Below, piece by piece: positions 1-9,260 of a stretch of 64,000 bases of DNA. The notes below the pieces were generated by a model. The model saw only the letters and a program-made list of their open reading frames with translations, ran no database searches and was not told the origin of the DNA. The position numbers and the translations under genes were made by a program. Each line of letters starts with the position of its first letter. Position 1 is the stretch's first letter. This DNA is from an uncultured beta proteobacterium (GTDB lineage Bacteria; Pseudomonadota; Gammaproteobacteria; Burkholderiales; Rhodocyclaceae). The stretch is taken from positions 1-64,000 of the forward strand of contig CAIVQO010000042.1 of NCBI GenBank assembly GCA_903908065.1, written 5' to 3'.

Positions 1-107
1 CTCACCTGCGCCTGATGGATATCATCGATCCGACCGACAAAACGGTGGATGCGTTGATGAAGCTGGATTTGCCCGCGGGTGTCGATGTCGAAATCAAGCT
101 GCAGTAA
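1..107 (+). CDS. rpsJ: 30S ribosomal protein S10, 3' end only
   Basis: Only the last 34 codons are in the window; the gene begins to the left. The readable tail contains [18 protein letters not shown] and ends in a lysine-leucine-glutamine tail, which is the conserved C-terminus of S10. S10 sits in the 30S head and, as NusE, also takes part in transcription antitermination. It is the first gene of the S10 operon, so its presence directly before rplC fixes the operon order. Confidence 0.95.
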
Positions 108-117
108 GTAATAAATT

Positions 118-190
118 CAGGCGCCAGATATTCTGGCCTGTTGTTGTCTTGTATTGCTGTAATCGTTAGCCCGGCCAATCGTAGCCGGGG
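118..190 (+). promoter_or_regulatory. rpsJ-rplC intergenic leader with two hairpins
   Basis: The 98-base gap holds two predicted stems. The first pairs 123-128 with 132-137 around a 3-base loop, with CAG/CTG outside it. The second pairs 170-175 with 184-189 around an 8-base loop and is followed by GTTTT. A clear AGGAG ribosome site then precedes rplC. The second stem resembles a weak attenuator. An attenuation role is inference. Confidence 0.35.
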
Positions 191-205
191 TTTTAGGAGA
201 ATAAA

Positions 206-847
206 ATGAGTCTGGGCCTTGTTGGACGCAAGGTCGGCATGACGCGCGTGTTTGCCGAGGATGGTTCATCCATTCCGGTAACCGTGGTGGATGTGTCGAA
301 CAATCGCGTCACACAAATCAAGACGCCTGATACGGATGGCTACGCTGCCGTGCAGGTGACCTTCGGTAAGCGCCGCGCCAGTCGTATCAATAAGGCTGCT
401 GCAGGGCATCTCGCCAAGGCCGGTGTCGAAGCCGGTGAAGTTTTCAAGGAATTCCGCGTGGGTGCCGATCAGCTGGCGAATTTCAAGCCGGGTGATGTTG
501 TCGCCGCCAGCATTTTCGCCGTCGGTCAGAAGGTAGATGTCAGTGGCACCTCGATCGGCAAGGGGTTTGCCGGCGCCATCGTGCGGCACAATTTTTCGTC
601 GAACCGCGCATCGCACGGCAACTCCGTTTCGCACAATTCGGCCGGCTCCATCGGTATGGCTCAGGATCCGGGTCGCGTTTTCCCTGGCAAGAAGATGGCC
701 GGACATCTGGGTGATGTCGCTTGCACGACGCAGAACCTTGAAGTGGTTCGCATCGACGAAGCCAGGCAGTTGCTGATGATCCGTGGCGCCGTCCCGGGTG
801 CCAAGGGTGGGGACCTTGTCGTCGCCCCGGCCGTCAAGGCCTCCTAA
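206..847 (+). CDS. rplC: 50S ribosomal protein L3
   Basis: L3 is an early 50S assembly protein that binds 23S rRNA near the peptidyl-transferase centre. The 213 residues are the usual length. The N-terminus [16 protein letters not shown] and the central extension [20 protein letters not shown] are diagnostic. The Gln in MAQDPG corresponds to the site methylated by PrmB in E. coli. An AGGAG site stands just before the ATG. The gene is followed by rplD after 13 bases. Confidence 0.98.
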   Translation: MSLGLVGRKVGMTRVFAEDGSSIPVTVVDVSNNRVTQIKTPDTDGYAAVQVTFGKRRASRINKAAAGHLAKAGVEAGEVFKEFRVGADQLANFKPGDVVAASIFAVGQKVDVSGTSIGKGFAGAIVRHNFSSNRASHGNSVSHNSAGSIGMAQDPGRVFPGKKMAGHLGDVACTTQNLEVVRIDEARQLLMIRGAVPGAKGGDLVVAPAVKAS

Positions 848-860
848 GAGCGGGGATGAC

Positions 861-1481
861 ATGGAACTTAAAGTAATCAACGACCAAGGGCAGGCGGCTT
901 CGACCGTAACTGCCTCGGATGCCCTGTTCGGGCGTGACTTCAACGAGGCGCTGGTGCACCAGGTGGTGGTTGCCTATCAGGCCAACGCCCGCTCCGGCAA
1001 CCGCAAGCAGAAAGACCGCGAGGAAGTGCATCACAGCACCAAGAAGCCCTTCCGTCAAAAGGGAACGGGTCGTGCGCGTGCCGGTATGACTTCCTCCCCG
1101 CTGTGGCGTGGAGGCGGCCGGATTTTCCCGAATTCGCCGGAAGAGAATTTTACCCAGAAGGTGAATCGCAAAATGTACCGCGCTGGCGTAGCTGCGATTC
1201 TTTCACAGCTCGCCCGCGAAGACCGTCTTGCCGTGATCGATAACTTCGCGATCGAGGCCCCGAAGACCCGCCTTTTCGCGCAGAAGCTGAAAGCCATGGG
1301 TTTGGACTCGGTTCTGCTGGTGACCGACAGCCTCGACGACAATCTGGCGCTGGCTTCGCGCAACCTGCCCAACGTTCTGGTGCTCGAGGCGCAGCAAGCC
1401 GATCCGGTTTCTTTGGTTCGCTTCCCGAAGGTGATATTCACCAAGGGTGCCGTAGCCAAGATCGAGGAGATGCTGGCATGA
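861..1481 (+). CDS. rplD: 50S ribosomal protein L4
   Basis: L4 binds 23S rRNA and lines the exit tunnel; in E. coli it also represses the S10 operon. The 206-residue product contains [19 protein letters not shown], the conserved tunnel-loop region, at about residues 60-85. The frame is open further upstream into rplC, but the ATG at 861 gives the family N-terminus (MELKVIND). The stop overlaps the rplW start by 4 bases, so the two are probably translationally coupled. Confidence 0.97.
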   Translation: MELKVINDQGQAASTVTASDALFGRDFNEALVHQVVVAYQANARSGNRKQKDREEVHHSTKKPFRQKGTGRARAGMTSSPLWRGGGRIFPNSPEENFTQKVNRKMYRAGVAAILSQLAREDRLAVIDNFAIEAPKTRLFAQKLKAMGLDSVLLVTDSLDDNLALASRNLPNVLVLEAQQADPVSLVRFPKVIFTKGAVAKIEEMLA

Positions 1482-1792
1482 GCAATAACTTCAATCAAGA
1501 GCGATTGATGCAGGTGCTGGTGGCGCCGCAGATCTCGGAAAAGGCAACCTACGTTGCTGATAAGAACGAGCAGGTCATTTTCATCGTGACCCCCGATGCG
1601 ACCAAGCCAGAGGTCAAGGCCGCTGTCGAATTGCTGTTCAAAGTTGAGGTTGAGTCGGTACAAATCGCCAATCTCAAGGGCAAAGTCAAGCGCTCGGGGC
1701 GCAGCATTGGGCGTCGCAGCAATATCCGCAAGGCGTTCGTCTGCCTCAAGCCGGGTCAGGAAATCAACTTTGCGGAAGGGGGGGCTGCCTAA
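1478..1792 (+). CDS. rplW: 50S ribosomal protein L23
   Basis: L23 lies at the tunnel exit and is the docking site for trigger factor and SRP. The product is 104 residues. The internal Met at residue 11 begins the conserved core ([19 protein letters not shown]), so a shorter start is possible. The ATGA overlap with rplD favours the longer one. The core [20 protein letters not shown] is present. The stop codon directly abuts the rplB start. Confidence 0.95.
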   Translation: MSNNFNQERLMQVLVAPQISEKATYVADKNEQVIFIVTPDATKPEVKAAVELLFKVEVESVQIANLKGKVKRSGRSIGRRSNIRKAFVCLKPGQEINFAEGGAA

Positions 1793-2626
1793 ATGGCTCT
1801 GGTAAAAGTTAAGCCCACTTCGCCCGGGCGGCGGGGTGTTGTAAAGGTTGTCAATCCCAACCTGCATAAGGGTCGTCCTCACGCAGCTCTGGTTGAAAAG
1901 CAAACCAAGACTGCTGGACGCAACACGCATGGCCACGTGACGACGCGTCACAAGGGCGGTGGTCACAAACAGCACTATCGCGTGGTTGATTTCCGCCGCG
2001 ACAAAGATGGCATTCCCGGCAAGGTCGAAAATCTCCAATACGACCCGAACCGTTCGGCAAACATCGCCCTGGTGTTGTATGCCGATGGCGAGCGCCGCTA
2101 TATCATCGCCACGAAGGGCATGGTGGTCGGGCAAACCGTCATCAGTGGTCCCGAGGCGCCGATCAAGCCGGGCAATACCCTGCCAATCCGTAATATTCCC
2201 GTTGGTACCACGATTCATTGCGTGGAAATGATGCCGGGGAAAGGCGCCCAGATCGCGCGTTCTGCGGGGACCTCGGTGCAGCTGCTGGCGCGCGAAGGCG
2301 CATACGCGCAGTTGCGCTTGCGTTCCGGTGAAATTCGTCGCATCCATGTCGAGTGTCGCGCGACCATCGGTGAAGTGGGCAACGAGGAACATAGCCTGCG
2401 TAAGATCGGTAAGGCGGGCGCGATGCGTTGGCGCGGTGTGCGTCCGACGGTTCGCGGTACTGCCATGAACCCGATCGATCACCCACACGGTGGCGGCGAA
2501 GGTCGTACCGGCGAGGGTCGGGTTCCGGTTAGCCCTTGGGGTCAGCCAACCAAGGGCTATCGCACTCGTAACAACAAGCGCACAGACGTAATGATTGTCC
2601 AACGTCGGCCGAAGGGTAAGAGGTAA
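1793..2626 (+). CDS. rplB: 50S ribosomal protein L2
   Basis: L2 bridges the subunits and is required for peptidyl-transferase activity. The product is 277 residues, close to the usual 273-275. [19 protein letters not shown] near residue 40 and [17 protein letters not shown] near residue 225 are visible. The second carries the histidine known from E. coli to be functionally critical. There is no gap after rplW, indicating tight coupling. Confidence 0.98.
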   Translation: MALVKVKPTSPGRRGVVKVVNPNLHKGRPHAALVEKQTKTAGRNTHGHVTTRHKGGGHKQHYRVVDFRRDKDGIPGKVENLQYDPNRSANIALVLYADGERRYIIATKGMVVGQTVISGPEAPIKPGNTLPIRNIPVGTTIHCVEMMPGKGAQIARSAGTSVQLLAREGAYAQLRLRSGEIRRIHVECRATIGEVGNEEHSLRKIGKAGAMRWRGVRPTVRGTAMNPIDHPHGGGEGRTGEGRVPVSPWGQPTKGYRTRNNKRTDVMIVQRRPKGKR

Positions 2627-2629
2627 GAA

Positions 2630-2911
2630 ATGGCACGTTCAATCAAAAAGGGCCCGTTCATCGATGCCCACCTGCTCAAGCGAGTCGATGTCGCCCGCGC
2701 TTCCAACGACAAGCGTCCGATCAAAACCTGGTCGCGACGTTCGACCATTCTTCCCGACTTTGTGGGGCTCACCATTGCGGTGCATAACGGCAAGCAGCAT
2801 ATTCCTGTCTATGTTTCCGAAAATATGGTTGGCCACAAACTTGGCGAGTTCGCGCTGACGCGAACCTTCAAGGGTCACACCGGCGGCAAGAAGGCCGCGG
2901 CGAAGAAGTAA
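2630..2911 (+). CDS. rpsS: 30S ribosomal protein S19
   Basis: S19 forms a complex with S13 in the 30S head near the A and P sites. The 93-residue product begins [19 protein letters not shown] and contains [20 protein letters not shown], both typical. A purine-rich AAGAGG site precedes the ATG, and only 3 bases separate it from rplB. Confidence 0.97.
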   Translation: MARSIKKGPFIDAHLLKRVDVARASNDKRPIKTWSRRSTILPDFVGLTIAVHNGKQHIPVYVSENMVGHKLGEFALTRTFKGHTGGKKAAAKK

Positions 2912-2920
2912 GGAATGACC

Positions 2921-3250
2921 ATGGAAACCAATGCAAACCTTCGCGGCGTTCGCCTGTCGGCTCAAAAGGGCCGTCTGGTCGCCGACCTCGTTCGTGGCAA
3001 GCCGGTCGATCAGGCGCTGAGCATCCTGACCTACTCACCCAAGAAGGGTGCGGGGATCATCAAGAAAGTGCTGGAGTCGGCCATCGCCAATGCCGAGCAT
3101 AACGATGGTGCCGATATCGATGCGCTCAAGGTGACCCGCATCTATGTTGAAAAGGGAACCGTGCTCAAGCGGTTCACCGCACGGGCCAAGGGGCGCGGCA
3201 ATCGCATCCTGAAGCCTACCTGCCATATCTACGTGACCGTCGGCGCTTAA
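2921..3250 (+). CDS. rplV: 50S ribosomal protein L22
   Basis: L22 contributes a beta-hairpin to the polypeptide exit tunnel; changes there cause macrolide resistance in other bacteria. Two in-frame ATGs lie at 2915 and 2921. The AAGGA ribosome site at 2910-2914 touches the first and is 6 bases from the second, so 2921 ([18 protein letters not shown]) is chosen, giving 109 residues. The tunnel hairpin region with [16 protein letters not shown] is intact. Confidence 0.95.
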   Translation: METNANLRGVRLSAQKGRLVADLVRGKPVDQALSILTYSPKKGAGIIKKVLESAIANAEHNDGADIDALKVTRIYVEKGTVLKRFTARAKGRGNRILKPTCHIYVTVGA

Positions 3251-3259
3251 GGGGAACAC

Positions 3260-4120
3260 ATGGGACAGAAGATTCATCCGACCGGATTCCGCCTTTCGGT
3301 CACCCGCAACTGGACTTCCCGCTGGTACGCCAACAGCAAGGCCTTCCCGCAGATGCTGAAGGAAGACATCGAGGTCCGTGACTATCTGAAGAAAAAGCTG
3401 GCGCATGCTTCCGTAGGTCGTGTCGTAATTGAGCGCCCGGCCAAGAATGCCCGTGTAACCGTGTTCAGTGCCAGACCTGGTGTTGTGATCGGGAAGAAGG
3501 GCGAGGACATTGAACATCTCAAGGCTGAGCTTCAGCGCAAGATGGGCGTGCCTGTGCATGTCAATATCGAGGAAATTCGCAAGCCGGAAATTGATGCCCA
3601 ACTGATTGCCGACTCGATTGCCCAGCAGCTCGAAAAGCGGATCATGTTCCGCCGGGCAATGAAACGTGCCATGCAAAACGCCATGCGTCTGGGTGCTCAG
3701 GGCATCAAGATCATGAGTTCGGGCCGCCTGAACGGTGCTGAAATCGCCCGTCGGGAATGGTACCGCGAAGGTCGAGTGCCTCTGCACACGCTGCGCGCCG
3801 ACATAGACTACGGCACCTCTGAAGCCAAAACGACCTACGGCATCATCGGCATCAAGGTCTGGGTTTTCCGCGGCGAAATGCTGTCGCGCAACGAACCTCT
3901 GGTTGCCGTGCCCGATCCAGTTGCCGACGAGCAGCGCAAGCCTCGCCGTAGCCCGGCGAAGAAGGCCGACGGAGAGGGCGATGCCGGCGCGCGTCGCAGC
4001 CCAGCCCGGAAGGCCGATGAGGCGAAGCCGGATGGCGCGGCTCCCGCAAAAGCGCCGGTGAAGCGGGTGCGCAAGGCACCTGCCAAAACCGAGGGTGTCG
4101 CCAAGGAAGTCAAGGAGTAA
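3260..4120 (+). CDS. rpsC: 30S ribosomal protein S3 with a long basic tail
   Basis: S3 lies at the mRNA entry channel and contributes to helicase activity. The body (about residues 1-215) has the KH domain motif [14 protein letters not shown] and is standard. The product is 286 residues against 233 in E. coli. The extra C-terminus is rich in Lys, Arg, Ala and Pro and repeats RRSPAKKAD / RRSPARKAD. Similar, usually shorter, basic tails are known from betaproteobacterial S3. This tail is long and probably disordered. Confidence 0.97.
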   Translation: MGQKIHPTGFRLSVTRNWTSRWYANSKAFPQMLKEDIEVRDYLKKKLAHASVGRVVIERPAKNARVTVFSARPGVVIGKKGEDIEHLKAELQRKMGVPVHVNIEEIRKPEIDAQLIADSIAQQLEKRIMFRRAMKRAMQNAMRLGAQGIKIMSSGRLNGAEIARREWYREGRVPLHTLRADIDYGTSEAKTTYGIIGIKVWVFRGEMLSRNEPLVAVPDPVADEQRKPRRSPAKKADGEGDAGARRSPARKADEAKPDGAAPAKAPVKRVRKAPAKTEGVAKEVKE

Positions 4121-4123
4121 GCC

Positions 4124-4537
4124 ATGCTGCAACCAACCCGCAGGAAATACCGCAAGGAACAAAAGGGCCGGAACACGGGTCTGGCGACCCGTGGCGCCAA
4201 GGTCAGCTTTGGCGAGTACGGACTCAAGGCAATCGGGCGCGGTCGGCTGACTGCGCGCCAAATTGAAGCCGCACGACGAGCCATGACCCGTCACATCAAA
4301 CGCGGTGGTCGAATCTGGATCCGAATTTTCCCCGACAAGCCGATTTCGAAGAAGCCCCTGGAGGTTCGGATGGGCAACGGAAAGGGCTCTCCCGAATATT
4401 GGGTGGCCGAGATCCAGCCAGGGAAAGTTCTCTATGAAATGGATGGTGTGGATGAGACGCTGGCACGCGAGGCGTTTCGCCTCGCTGCCGCCAAGCTGCC
4501 ACTCGAGACCACGTTCGTCATTCGTCATTTGGGGTAA
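4124..4537 (+). CDS. rplP: 50S ribosomal protein L16
   Basis: L16 helps shape the A-site tRNA binding region of the 50S subunit. The 137-residue product begins [19 protein letters not shown] and contains the conserved [17 protein letters not shown] and [17 protein letters not shown] segments. It lies 3 bases after rpsC and 3 before rpmC, in the canonical S10-operon order. Confidence 0.97.
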   Translation: MLQPTRRKYRKEQKGRNTGLATRGAKVSFGEYGLKAIGRGRLTARQIEAARRAMTRHIKRGGRIWIRIFPDKPISKKPLEVRMGNGKGSPEYWVAEIQPGKVLYEMDGVDETLAREAFRLAAAKLPLETTFVIRHLG

Positions 4538-4540
4538 GTC

Positions 4541-4735
4541 ATGAAGGCAAGCGAACTGAGAGCAAAGAGTGCAGAAGATCTGCAAAAAGAGCTGCTTGAG
4601 TTGCGCAAGGCCCAGTTTGGCCTTCGCATGCAGGTGGCAACGCAGCAATTGACCAATACGAGTCAGCTGGGCAAGGTACGCAAGGACATTGCACGCATCA
4701 AGACCGTACAGCGCGAGAAAGTGGTGGCGAAATGA
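4541..4735 (+). CDS. rpmC: 50S ribosomal protein L29
   Basis: L29 is a small helical protein near the tunnel exit, next to L23. The 64-residue product ([20 protein letters not shown]) has the usual two-helix pattern and the [10 protein letters not shown] / [10 protein letters not shown] motifs. Its TGA overlaps the rpsQ start (ATGA), coupling the last two S10-operon genes. Confidence 0.96.
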   Translation: MKASELRAKSAEDLQKELLELRKAQFGLRMQVATQQLTNTSQLGKVRKDIARIKTVQREKVVAK

Positions 4736-5004
4736 CTGAAGCAAGCTCCCAAACGGTACGCCGTTCCCTGCAGGGGCGCGTTGTGTCCGACAAAATGCAA
4801 AAGACTGTTACGGTCCTCGTCGAGCGCAAAGTGAAGCATCCGGTGATTGGAAAGGTGATGACCCGTTCCAAGAAATATCATGCTCACGTTGAGGGTTTGG
4901 AGGCTGCATCCGGAGATCTGGTTCAGATCGAGGAATGTGCCCCGATTTCCCGGACCAAGGCTTGGCGCGTTGCGAAGGTTCTTGAAAAAGCGCGAATTGT
5001 CTAA
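4732..5004 (+). CDS. rpsQ: 30S ribosomal protein S17
   Basis: S17 is a primary 16S rRNA binder with an OB fold. The 90-residue product has [20 protein letters not shown] and the loop [17 protein letters not shown]. It is the last gene of the S10 operon. A 162-base gap with its own promoter follows, as in E. coli. Confidence 0.97.
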   Translation: MTEASSQTVRRSLQGRVVSDKMQKTVTVLVERKVKHPVIGKVMTRSKKYHAHVEGLEAASGDLVQIEECAPISRTKAWRVAKVLEKARIV

Positions 5005-5027
5005 ATTCGCCCGGTAACAAAACTTAG

Positions 5028-5057
5028 TTGACATTTTTGAGGCGGTTGGTTTAGAAT
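5028..5057 (+). promoter_or_regulatory. spc operon promoter
   Basis: TTGACA at 5028-5033 and TAGAAT at 5052-5057 are separated by 18 bases, a near-consensus sigma-70 promoter. It lies in the rpsQ-rplN gap, exactly where the spc promoter is known in E. coli. It would start an mRNA with a leader of about 100 bases before rplN. Confidence 0.8.
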
Positions 5058-5073
5058 CTCGCCTCTTTGCTCC

Positions 5074-5114
5074 GCCGGGAAGCGGATTCCCGGCGATCCA
5101 GCCCCTAGCGGGCT
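5074..5114 (+). promoter_or_regulatory. Structured leader upstream of rplN
   Basis: Two stems can form between the spc promoter and rplN. One pairs 5074-5080 with 5088-5094 (7 bp, 7-base loop), the other 5100-5104 with 5110-5114. Neither is followed by a T run, so they are not terminators. They may affect mRNA stability or bind a regulatory ribosomal protein; that is inference. Confidence 0.4.
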
Positions 5115-5166
5115 CCAAGACTGATCGCAATGGCCCGTCCGGAGCGAATTAAGTTGGAGATAAAAA

Positions 5167-5535
5167 ATGATTCAAATGCAGTCCCTGCTGGACGTGGCCG
5201 ACAACACGGGTGCGCGTTCGGTCATGTGCATCAAGGTGCTCGGCGGCTCCAAGCGTCGTTATGCGGGTATTGGCGATGTGATCAAGGTCAGCATCAAGGA
5301 TGCGGCTCCTCGCGGCCGGGTCAAGAAAGGCGAAGTTTATAGCGCCGTGGTGGTTCGCACTGCCAAGGGTGTGCGGCGCCCCGATGGTTCGCTGATCAAG
5401 TTTGATGGCAATGCTGCTGTGTTGCTGAACAACAAACTCGAACCGATCGGCACTCGTATTTTCGGGCCGGTCACGCGCGAGCTTCGTACCGAGCGATTCA
5501 TGAAGATCGTCTCGCTCGCCCCCGAGGTTCTTTGA
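5167..5535 (+). CDS. rplN: 50S ribosomal protein L14
   Basis: L14 is a 23S rRNA binder at the subunit interface and the target of the silencing factor RsfS. The 122-residue product begins [20 protein letters not shown] and keeps the core [20 protein letters not shown]. It is the first gene of the spc operon, with a GGAG ribosome site before the ATG. Confidence 0.98.
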   Translation: MIQMQSLLDVADNTGARSVMCIKVLGGSKRRYAGIGDVIKVSIKDAAPRGRVKKGEVYSAVVVRTAKGVRRPDGSLIKFDGNAAVLLNNKLEPIGTRIFGPVTRELRTERFMKIVSLAPEVL

Positions 5536-5557
5536 ACCTGCTATCCAGGACTCGATC

Positions 5558-5875
5558 ATGAACAAGATTCGCAAGGGCGATGATGTGGTGGTGACCACGG
5601 GCAAGGACAAAGGCAAGCGCGGTGTTGTGCTTCGCGCCGTGAGTGCCGAGAGCCTTCTCGTAGAGGGCATCAATCGCGTGAAGAAGCACACCAAGCCCAA
5701 CCCAATGAAGGGAAGCCAGGGCGGGATCGTTGAAAAAGAAATGCCGATCAATATTTCCAACGTCGCGTTGTTCAACCCGGCCACCCAAAAGGCAGACCGC
5801 GTCGGCTTCAAGGTTCTTGATGACGGGCGCAAGGTTCGGGTATTCAAGTCGAACGGCGAAGTCGTTGACGCGTAA
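5558..5875 (+). CDS. rplX: 50S ribosomal protein L24
   Basis: L24 is an assembly initiator of the 50S subunit with a KOW fold. The 105-residue product contains the KOW segment [20 protein letters not shown] at its N-terminus and [17 protein letters not shown] further on. It is 22 bases downstream of rplN and 9 upstream of rplE. Confidence 0.97.
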   Translation: MNKIRKGDDVVVTTGKDKGKRGVVLRAVSAESLLVEGINRVKKHTKPNPMKGSQGGIVEKEMPINISNVALFNPATQKADRVGFKVLDDGRKVRVFKSNGEVVDA

Positions 5876-5884
5876 GGATTAGAC

Positions 5885-6424
5885 ATGGCGCGCTTGCAGG
5901 AATACTACAAACAGACCATCGTTCCCGAACTGCTGGGCAAATTCGGGTACAAGTCGGTGATGGAAGTGCCGCGGATTACCAAGATCACCTTGAACATGGG
6001 TGTTGGTGAGGCCGTTGGGGACAAAAAAATTCTTGATCATGCCGTTTCGGACATGACCAAGATCGCTGGCCAGAAGCCGGTCGTTACCAAGGCCCGCAAG
6101 GCCATCGCCGGGTTCAAGATCCGCGAGGGCTATCCGATTGGGTGCATGGTGACCTTGCGCGGGAACCAGATGTACGAATTCCTTGATCGCCTGGTGACCA
6201 TTGCCATGCCGCGTATCCGCGATTTCCGCGGAATTTCGGGTAAGGGATTTGATGGCCGTGGCAACTACAACGTCGGCGTCAAGGAACAGATCATTTTTCC
6301 GGAAATCGAGTACGACAAGATCGACGCGCTGCGTGGCATGAACATCAGCATCACCACCACCGCAAAGAACGACGACGAGGCGAAGGCGCTTCTCGCGGCA
6401 TTCAAGTTCCCCTTCAAGAACTGA
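5885..6424 (+). CDS. rplE: 50S ribosomal protein L5
   Basis: L5 binds 5S rRNA and contacts P-site tRNA and S13. The 179-residue product has the usual length, with [37 protein letters not shown] and a conserved [10 protein letters not shown] segment. In E. coli the rplX-rplE junction is the S8 translational operator; whether that site is kept here was not resolved. Confidence 0.98.
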   Translation: MARLQEYYKQTIVPELLGKFGYKSVMEVPRITKITLNMGVGEAVGDKKILDHAVSDMTKIAGQKPVVTKARKAIAGFKIREGYPIGCMVTLRGNQMYEFLDRLVTIAMPRIRDFRGISGKGFDGRGNYNVGVKEQIIFPEIEYDKIDALRGMNISITTTAKNDDEAKALLAAFKFPFKN

Positions 6425-6431
6425 GGGAAAT

Positions 6432-6737
6432 ATGGCGAAACTAGCACTCATCAATCGCGAAGAAAAGCGCGCCAAGCAGGTTGCGAAATATGCAGCCAAG
6501 CGGGCCGAGCTCTTTGCCATCATCAACAACGTGAATTTGTCCGACGAGCAGCGCATGGATGCCCGGCAAAAGCTTCAGCAATTGCCCCGCAATTCCAGTC
6601 CTTCGCGGCAGCGCAACCGTTGCTCATTGACCGGTCGTCCGCGGGGTGTCTTCCGCAAGTTTGGCCTCTGCCGCAACAAGTTGCGCGATATCGCAATGCG
6701 TGGCGAAGTGCCGGGCATGACCAAAGCCAGCTGGTAA
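6432..6737 (+). CDS. rpsN: 30S ribosomal protein S14, long zinc-free form
   Basis: S14 is a late-assembling protein of the 30S head. At 101 residues this is the long form. The region [20 protein letters not shown] lacks the paired CxxC motifs of the short zinc-binding type, so it should not need zinc. It ends in the conserved [11 protein letters not shown]. Confidence 0.97.
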   Translation: MAKLALINREEKRAKQVAKYAAKRAELFAIINNVNLSDEQRMDARQKLQQLPRNSSPSRQRNRCSLTGRPRGVFRKFGLCRNKLRDIAMRGEVPGMTKASW

Positions 6738-6747
6738 GGAGACCGAC

Positions 6748-7143
6748 ATGAGCATGACTGATCCGGTTGCCGATATGCTGACCCGCATCCGTAACGCGCA
6801 GATGGCGGAGAAGCTGTCCGTCTCGATGCCGTCCTCGAAGCTGAAAGTGGCGATTGCCAAGGTCCTCAAGGACGAAGGCTATATCGATGACTTCGCGATT
6901 CGTGAAAACGGTGCCAAACCCGAACTTGATCTGGCGTTGAAGTATTACGCTGGCCGGCCCGTAATCGAGCGGATCGAGCGCGTATCTAAGCCTGGCCTCC
7001 GCGTTTATAAGGGCAAGGATGACTTGCCGCGCGTGATGAACGGCTTGGGCGTTGCTATCGTGTCTACGCCAAAGGGCGTCATGACCGATCGCCGTGCTCG
7101 GGCAGGCAACATGGGCGGCGAAGTCCTCTGCATCGTCGCCTAA
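6748..7143 (+). CDS. rpsH: 30S ribosomal protein S8
   Basis: S8 binds the central domain of 16S rRNA and, in E. coli, represses the spc operon. The 131-residue product begins [20 protein letters not shown] and ends with the conserved [20 protein letters not shown] region. A TAAGGAG ribosome site is present before the ATG. Confidence 0.98.
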   Translation: MSMTDPVADMLTRIRNAQMAEKLSVSMPSSKLKVAIAKVLKDEGYIDDFAIRENGAKPELDLALKYYAGRPVIERIERVSKPGLRVYKGKDDLPRVMNGLGVAIVSTPKGVMTDRRARAGNMGGEVLCIVA

Positions 7144-7154
7144 GGAGCCCATCA

Positions 7155-7688
7155 ATGTCACGTATTGCAAAATATCCGGTCGAAGTACCGAAGGGCGTCG
7201 AAGTGGTCTTGTCCGATGCCGAAATATCCGTCAAGGGGCCGCTGGGCACGCTCAAGCAGTTCATGCTGCCTGCCGTGAGGATCGAAAAGGATGGCGACAA
7301 GCTGCAGTGCCGCGCCGTTGAAGGTTCTCCTGAAGGCGGAGCGATGTCCGGCACCATGCGTGCCCTGGTGAACAACATGGTGCTCGGGGTGACCAAGGGT
7401 TTCGAAAAGAAGCTGACGTTGGTCGGCGTGGGCTACCGTGCTCAGGCCCAGGGTACGAAACTGAATTTGACCCTTGGCTTTTCGCACCCCGTGGTACACG
7501 AGATGCCGAACGGCATCAAGGTCGAAACGCCCACGCAGACCGAGATTCTGATCAAGGGAATCGACAAGCAAGTGGTTGGGCAGGTGGCCGCCGAGATTCG
7601 TGCGTATCGTTCGCCGGAGCCGTACAAGGGCAAGGGTGTGCGCTACTCCGACGAGGTTGTGGCCATCAAGGAAACCAAGAAGAAATAA
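7155..7688 (+). CDS. rplF: 50S ribosomal protein L6
   Basis: L6 lies near the factor-binding site of the 50S subunit. The 177-residue product has two repeats of the L6 fold. The signature [20 protein letters not shown] is at the C-terminus. It lies between rpsH and rplR with short gaps. Confidence 0.98.
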   Translation: MSRIAKYPVEVPKGVEVVLSDAEISVKGPLGTLKQFMLPAVRIEKDGDKLQCRAVEGSPEGGAMSGTMRALVNNMVLGVTKGFEKKLTLVGVGYRAQAQGTKLNLTLGFSHPVVHEMPNGIKVETPTQTEILIKGIDKQVVGQVAAEIRAYRSPEPYKGKGVRYSDEVVAIKETKKK

Positions 7689-7703
7689 TCGAGGCGCTGA
7701 AAC

Positions 7704-8057
7704 ATGGAAAAGAAACAGGCTCGTCTACGCAGGGCGCGTAAAACCCGCGCCAAAATTGCGGAGCTCAAGGTTGTGCGCCTCGCGGTGCATCGAAGCAACC
7801 TGCATATCTCCGCCCAGATTTTTTCCGGGTGCGGTACCAAAGTGCTCGCGGCTGCATCGACCATGGAGCCGGAGGTGCGCAGCCAGGTGCCGAACGGCGG
7901 CAATGTGAATGCCGCCAAGACCATCGGCAAGCTGATTGCCGAGCGCGCCAAAGCTGCCGGCATCGAGCAGGTCGCTTTCGACCGTTCCGGTTTTCATTAC
8001 CACGGCCGCGTCAAGGCGCTGGCTGAAGCCGCCCGAGAGGGCGGACTCAAGTTCTGA
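7704..8057 (+). CDS. rplR: 50S ribosomal protein L18
   Basis: L18 binds 5S rRNA and helps anchor it in the central protuberance. The 117-residue product contains the basic N-terminus [18 protein letters not shown] and the core [17 protein letters not shown] with [20 protein letters not shown] near the C-terminus, all typical. Confidence 0.98.
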   Translation: MEKKQARLRRARKTRAKIAELKVVRLAVHRSNLHISAQIFSGCGTKVLAAASTMEPEVRSQVPNGGNVNAAKTIGKLIAERAKAAGIEQVAFDRSGFHYHGRVKALAEAAREGGLKF

Positions 8058-8068
8058 GCGAGACCGAC

Positions 8069-8596
8069 ATGGCAAAACCGCAAGGCAGGAAACAGCAGCA
8101 GGTTCAGGAAGAGCGCGATGATGGCATGCGCGAAAAGATGGTCTCCATCAACCGCGTCACAAAGGTCGTCAAGGGTGGTCGTATCCTCGGCTTCGCCGCG
8201 CTGACGGTCGTTGGTGACGGTGATGGTGGCGTTGGCATGGGCAAGGGCAAGTCGCGCGAAGTGCCGGTTGCCGTGCAAAAGGCGATGGAAGAGGCCCGCC
8301 GCAAGATGACCAAGGTTAGCCTCAAGGATGGGACGCTCCATCATTCCGTTACCGGCAAGCATGGCGCCACCACGGTACTGATGTCGCCCGCCTCGCCCGG
8401 TACCGGTGTTATTGCCGGCGGCCCGATGCGCGCAGTTTTCGAGGTCATGGGGGTTACCGATGTGGTGGCCAAGACCATCGGCTCGACCAATCCCTACAAC
8501 GTGGTTCGTGCAACCTTGCATGGTCTCCGGGCGATGAGCACCCCCGCGGAGATCGCCGCCAAGCGTGGCAAAGCCGTCGCCGACATTCTGGAGTAA
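8069..8596 (+). CDS. rpsE: 30S ribosomal protein S5
   Basis: S5 lies at the mRNA entry site and affects accuracy; changes in it can give spectinomycin resistance. The 175-residue product has the N-terminal double-stranded RNA-binding segment with [18 protein letters not shown] and the loop [19 protein letters not shown]. The C-terminal half ends in a conserved helix. Confidence 0.98.
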   Translation: MAKPQGRKQQQVQEERDDGMREKMVSINRVTKVVKGGRILGFAALTVVGDGDGGVGMGKGKSREVPVAVQKAMEEARRKMTKVSLKDGTLHHSVTGKHGATTVLMSPASPGTGVIAGGPMRAVFEVMGVTDVVAKTIGSTNPYNVVRATLHGLRAMSTPAEIAAKRGKAVADILE

Positions 8597-8599
8597 GCC

Positions 8600-8782
8600 A
8601 TGGCCGAGAAGACAATCAAGGTCACGCTGGTAAAAAGCCTGATCGGTACCAAGCAGGATCATCGTGCAACCGCACGTGGACTGGGTCTGCGCAAGCTGAA
8701 CAGTTCTGCTGTGCTGGAAGACACCCCGGCGGTGCGCGGCATGATCCGCAAGATCGCCTATCTGGTTAAGTGCGAAGGTTAA
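8600..8782 (+). CDS. rpmD: 50S ribosomal protein L30
   Basis: L30 is a small 50S protein that some bacteria lack; it is present here. The 60-residue product contains [20 protein letters not shown], the family signature. It starts 3 bases after rpsE and ends 9 to 15 bases before rplO, depending on the rplO start. Confidence 0.97.
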   Translation: MAEKTIKVTLVKSLIGTKQDHRATARGLGLRKLNSSAVLEDTPAVRGMIRKIAYLVKCEG

Positions 8783-8797
8783 GCGAATATCATGGGT

Positions 8798-9244
8798 ATG
8801 GAACTCAACAACCTTAAGCCGGGCGCTGGTTCGAAGCACGCCCCCAAGCGCGTGGGACGGGGAATCGGAAGCGGCTTGGGCAAGACGGCGGGTCGCGGCC
8901 ACAAGGGTCAAAAATCACGCGCTGGCGGTTTCCACAAAGTCGGTTTCGAGGGCGGACAAATGCCCTTGCAGCGTCGCTTGCCGAAGCGGGGCTTCAATTC
9001 ACTGACGGCCAGCCGCAACGTGGAAGTTCGTTTATCCGAGCTGGACAAGCTGCCCGTGGAAGAGGTTGATTTGCTCGTTCTCAAACAGGCTGGCGTAATC
9101 GCCGCTGATGCCCTTTCCGCCAAGGTCATCCTCTCCGGTAAGCTCGGTCGCAAGATTGTGCTCAAGGGTGTTGGCGCGACCAAGGGTGCTCGTGCAGCGA
9201 TCGAGGCTCTGGGCGGTTCCGTGGCAGAAATCGCGGCAGCCTGA
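8798..9244 (+). CDS. rplO: 50S ribosomal protein L15
   Basis: L15 is a late 50S assembly protein. The start at 8798 gives the usual N-terminus [12 protein letters not shown]. An in-frame ATG two codons upstream (8792) is an equal alternative; neither has a strong ribosome site. The Gly-rich stretch [20 protein letters not shown] and [15 protein letters not shown] are diagnostic. The product is 148 residues. Confidence 0.96.
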   Translation: MELNNLKPGAGSKHAPKRVGRGIGSGLGKTAGRGHKGQKSRAGGFHKVGFEGGQMPLQRRLPKRGFNSLTASRNVEVRLSELDKLPVEEVDLLVLKQAGVIAADALSAKVILSGKLGRKIVLKGVGATKGARAAIEALGGSVAEIAAA

Positions 9245-9260
9245 CGGGAAGACGCGAGCT

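Noticed and set aside
1055-4744. Long open frames on the - strand opposite the ribosomal genes
   Set aside because: They are reverse-strand shadows of conserved ribosomal protein genes, have no family features and no ribosome sites.
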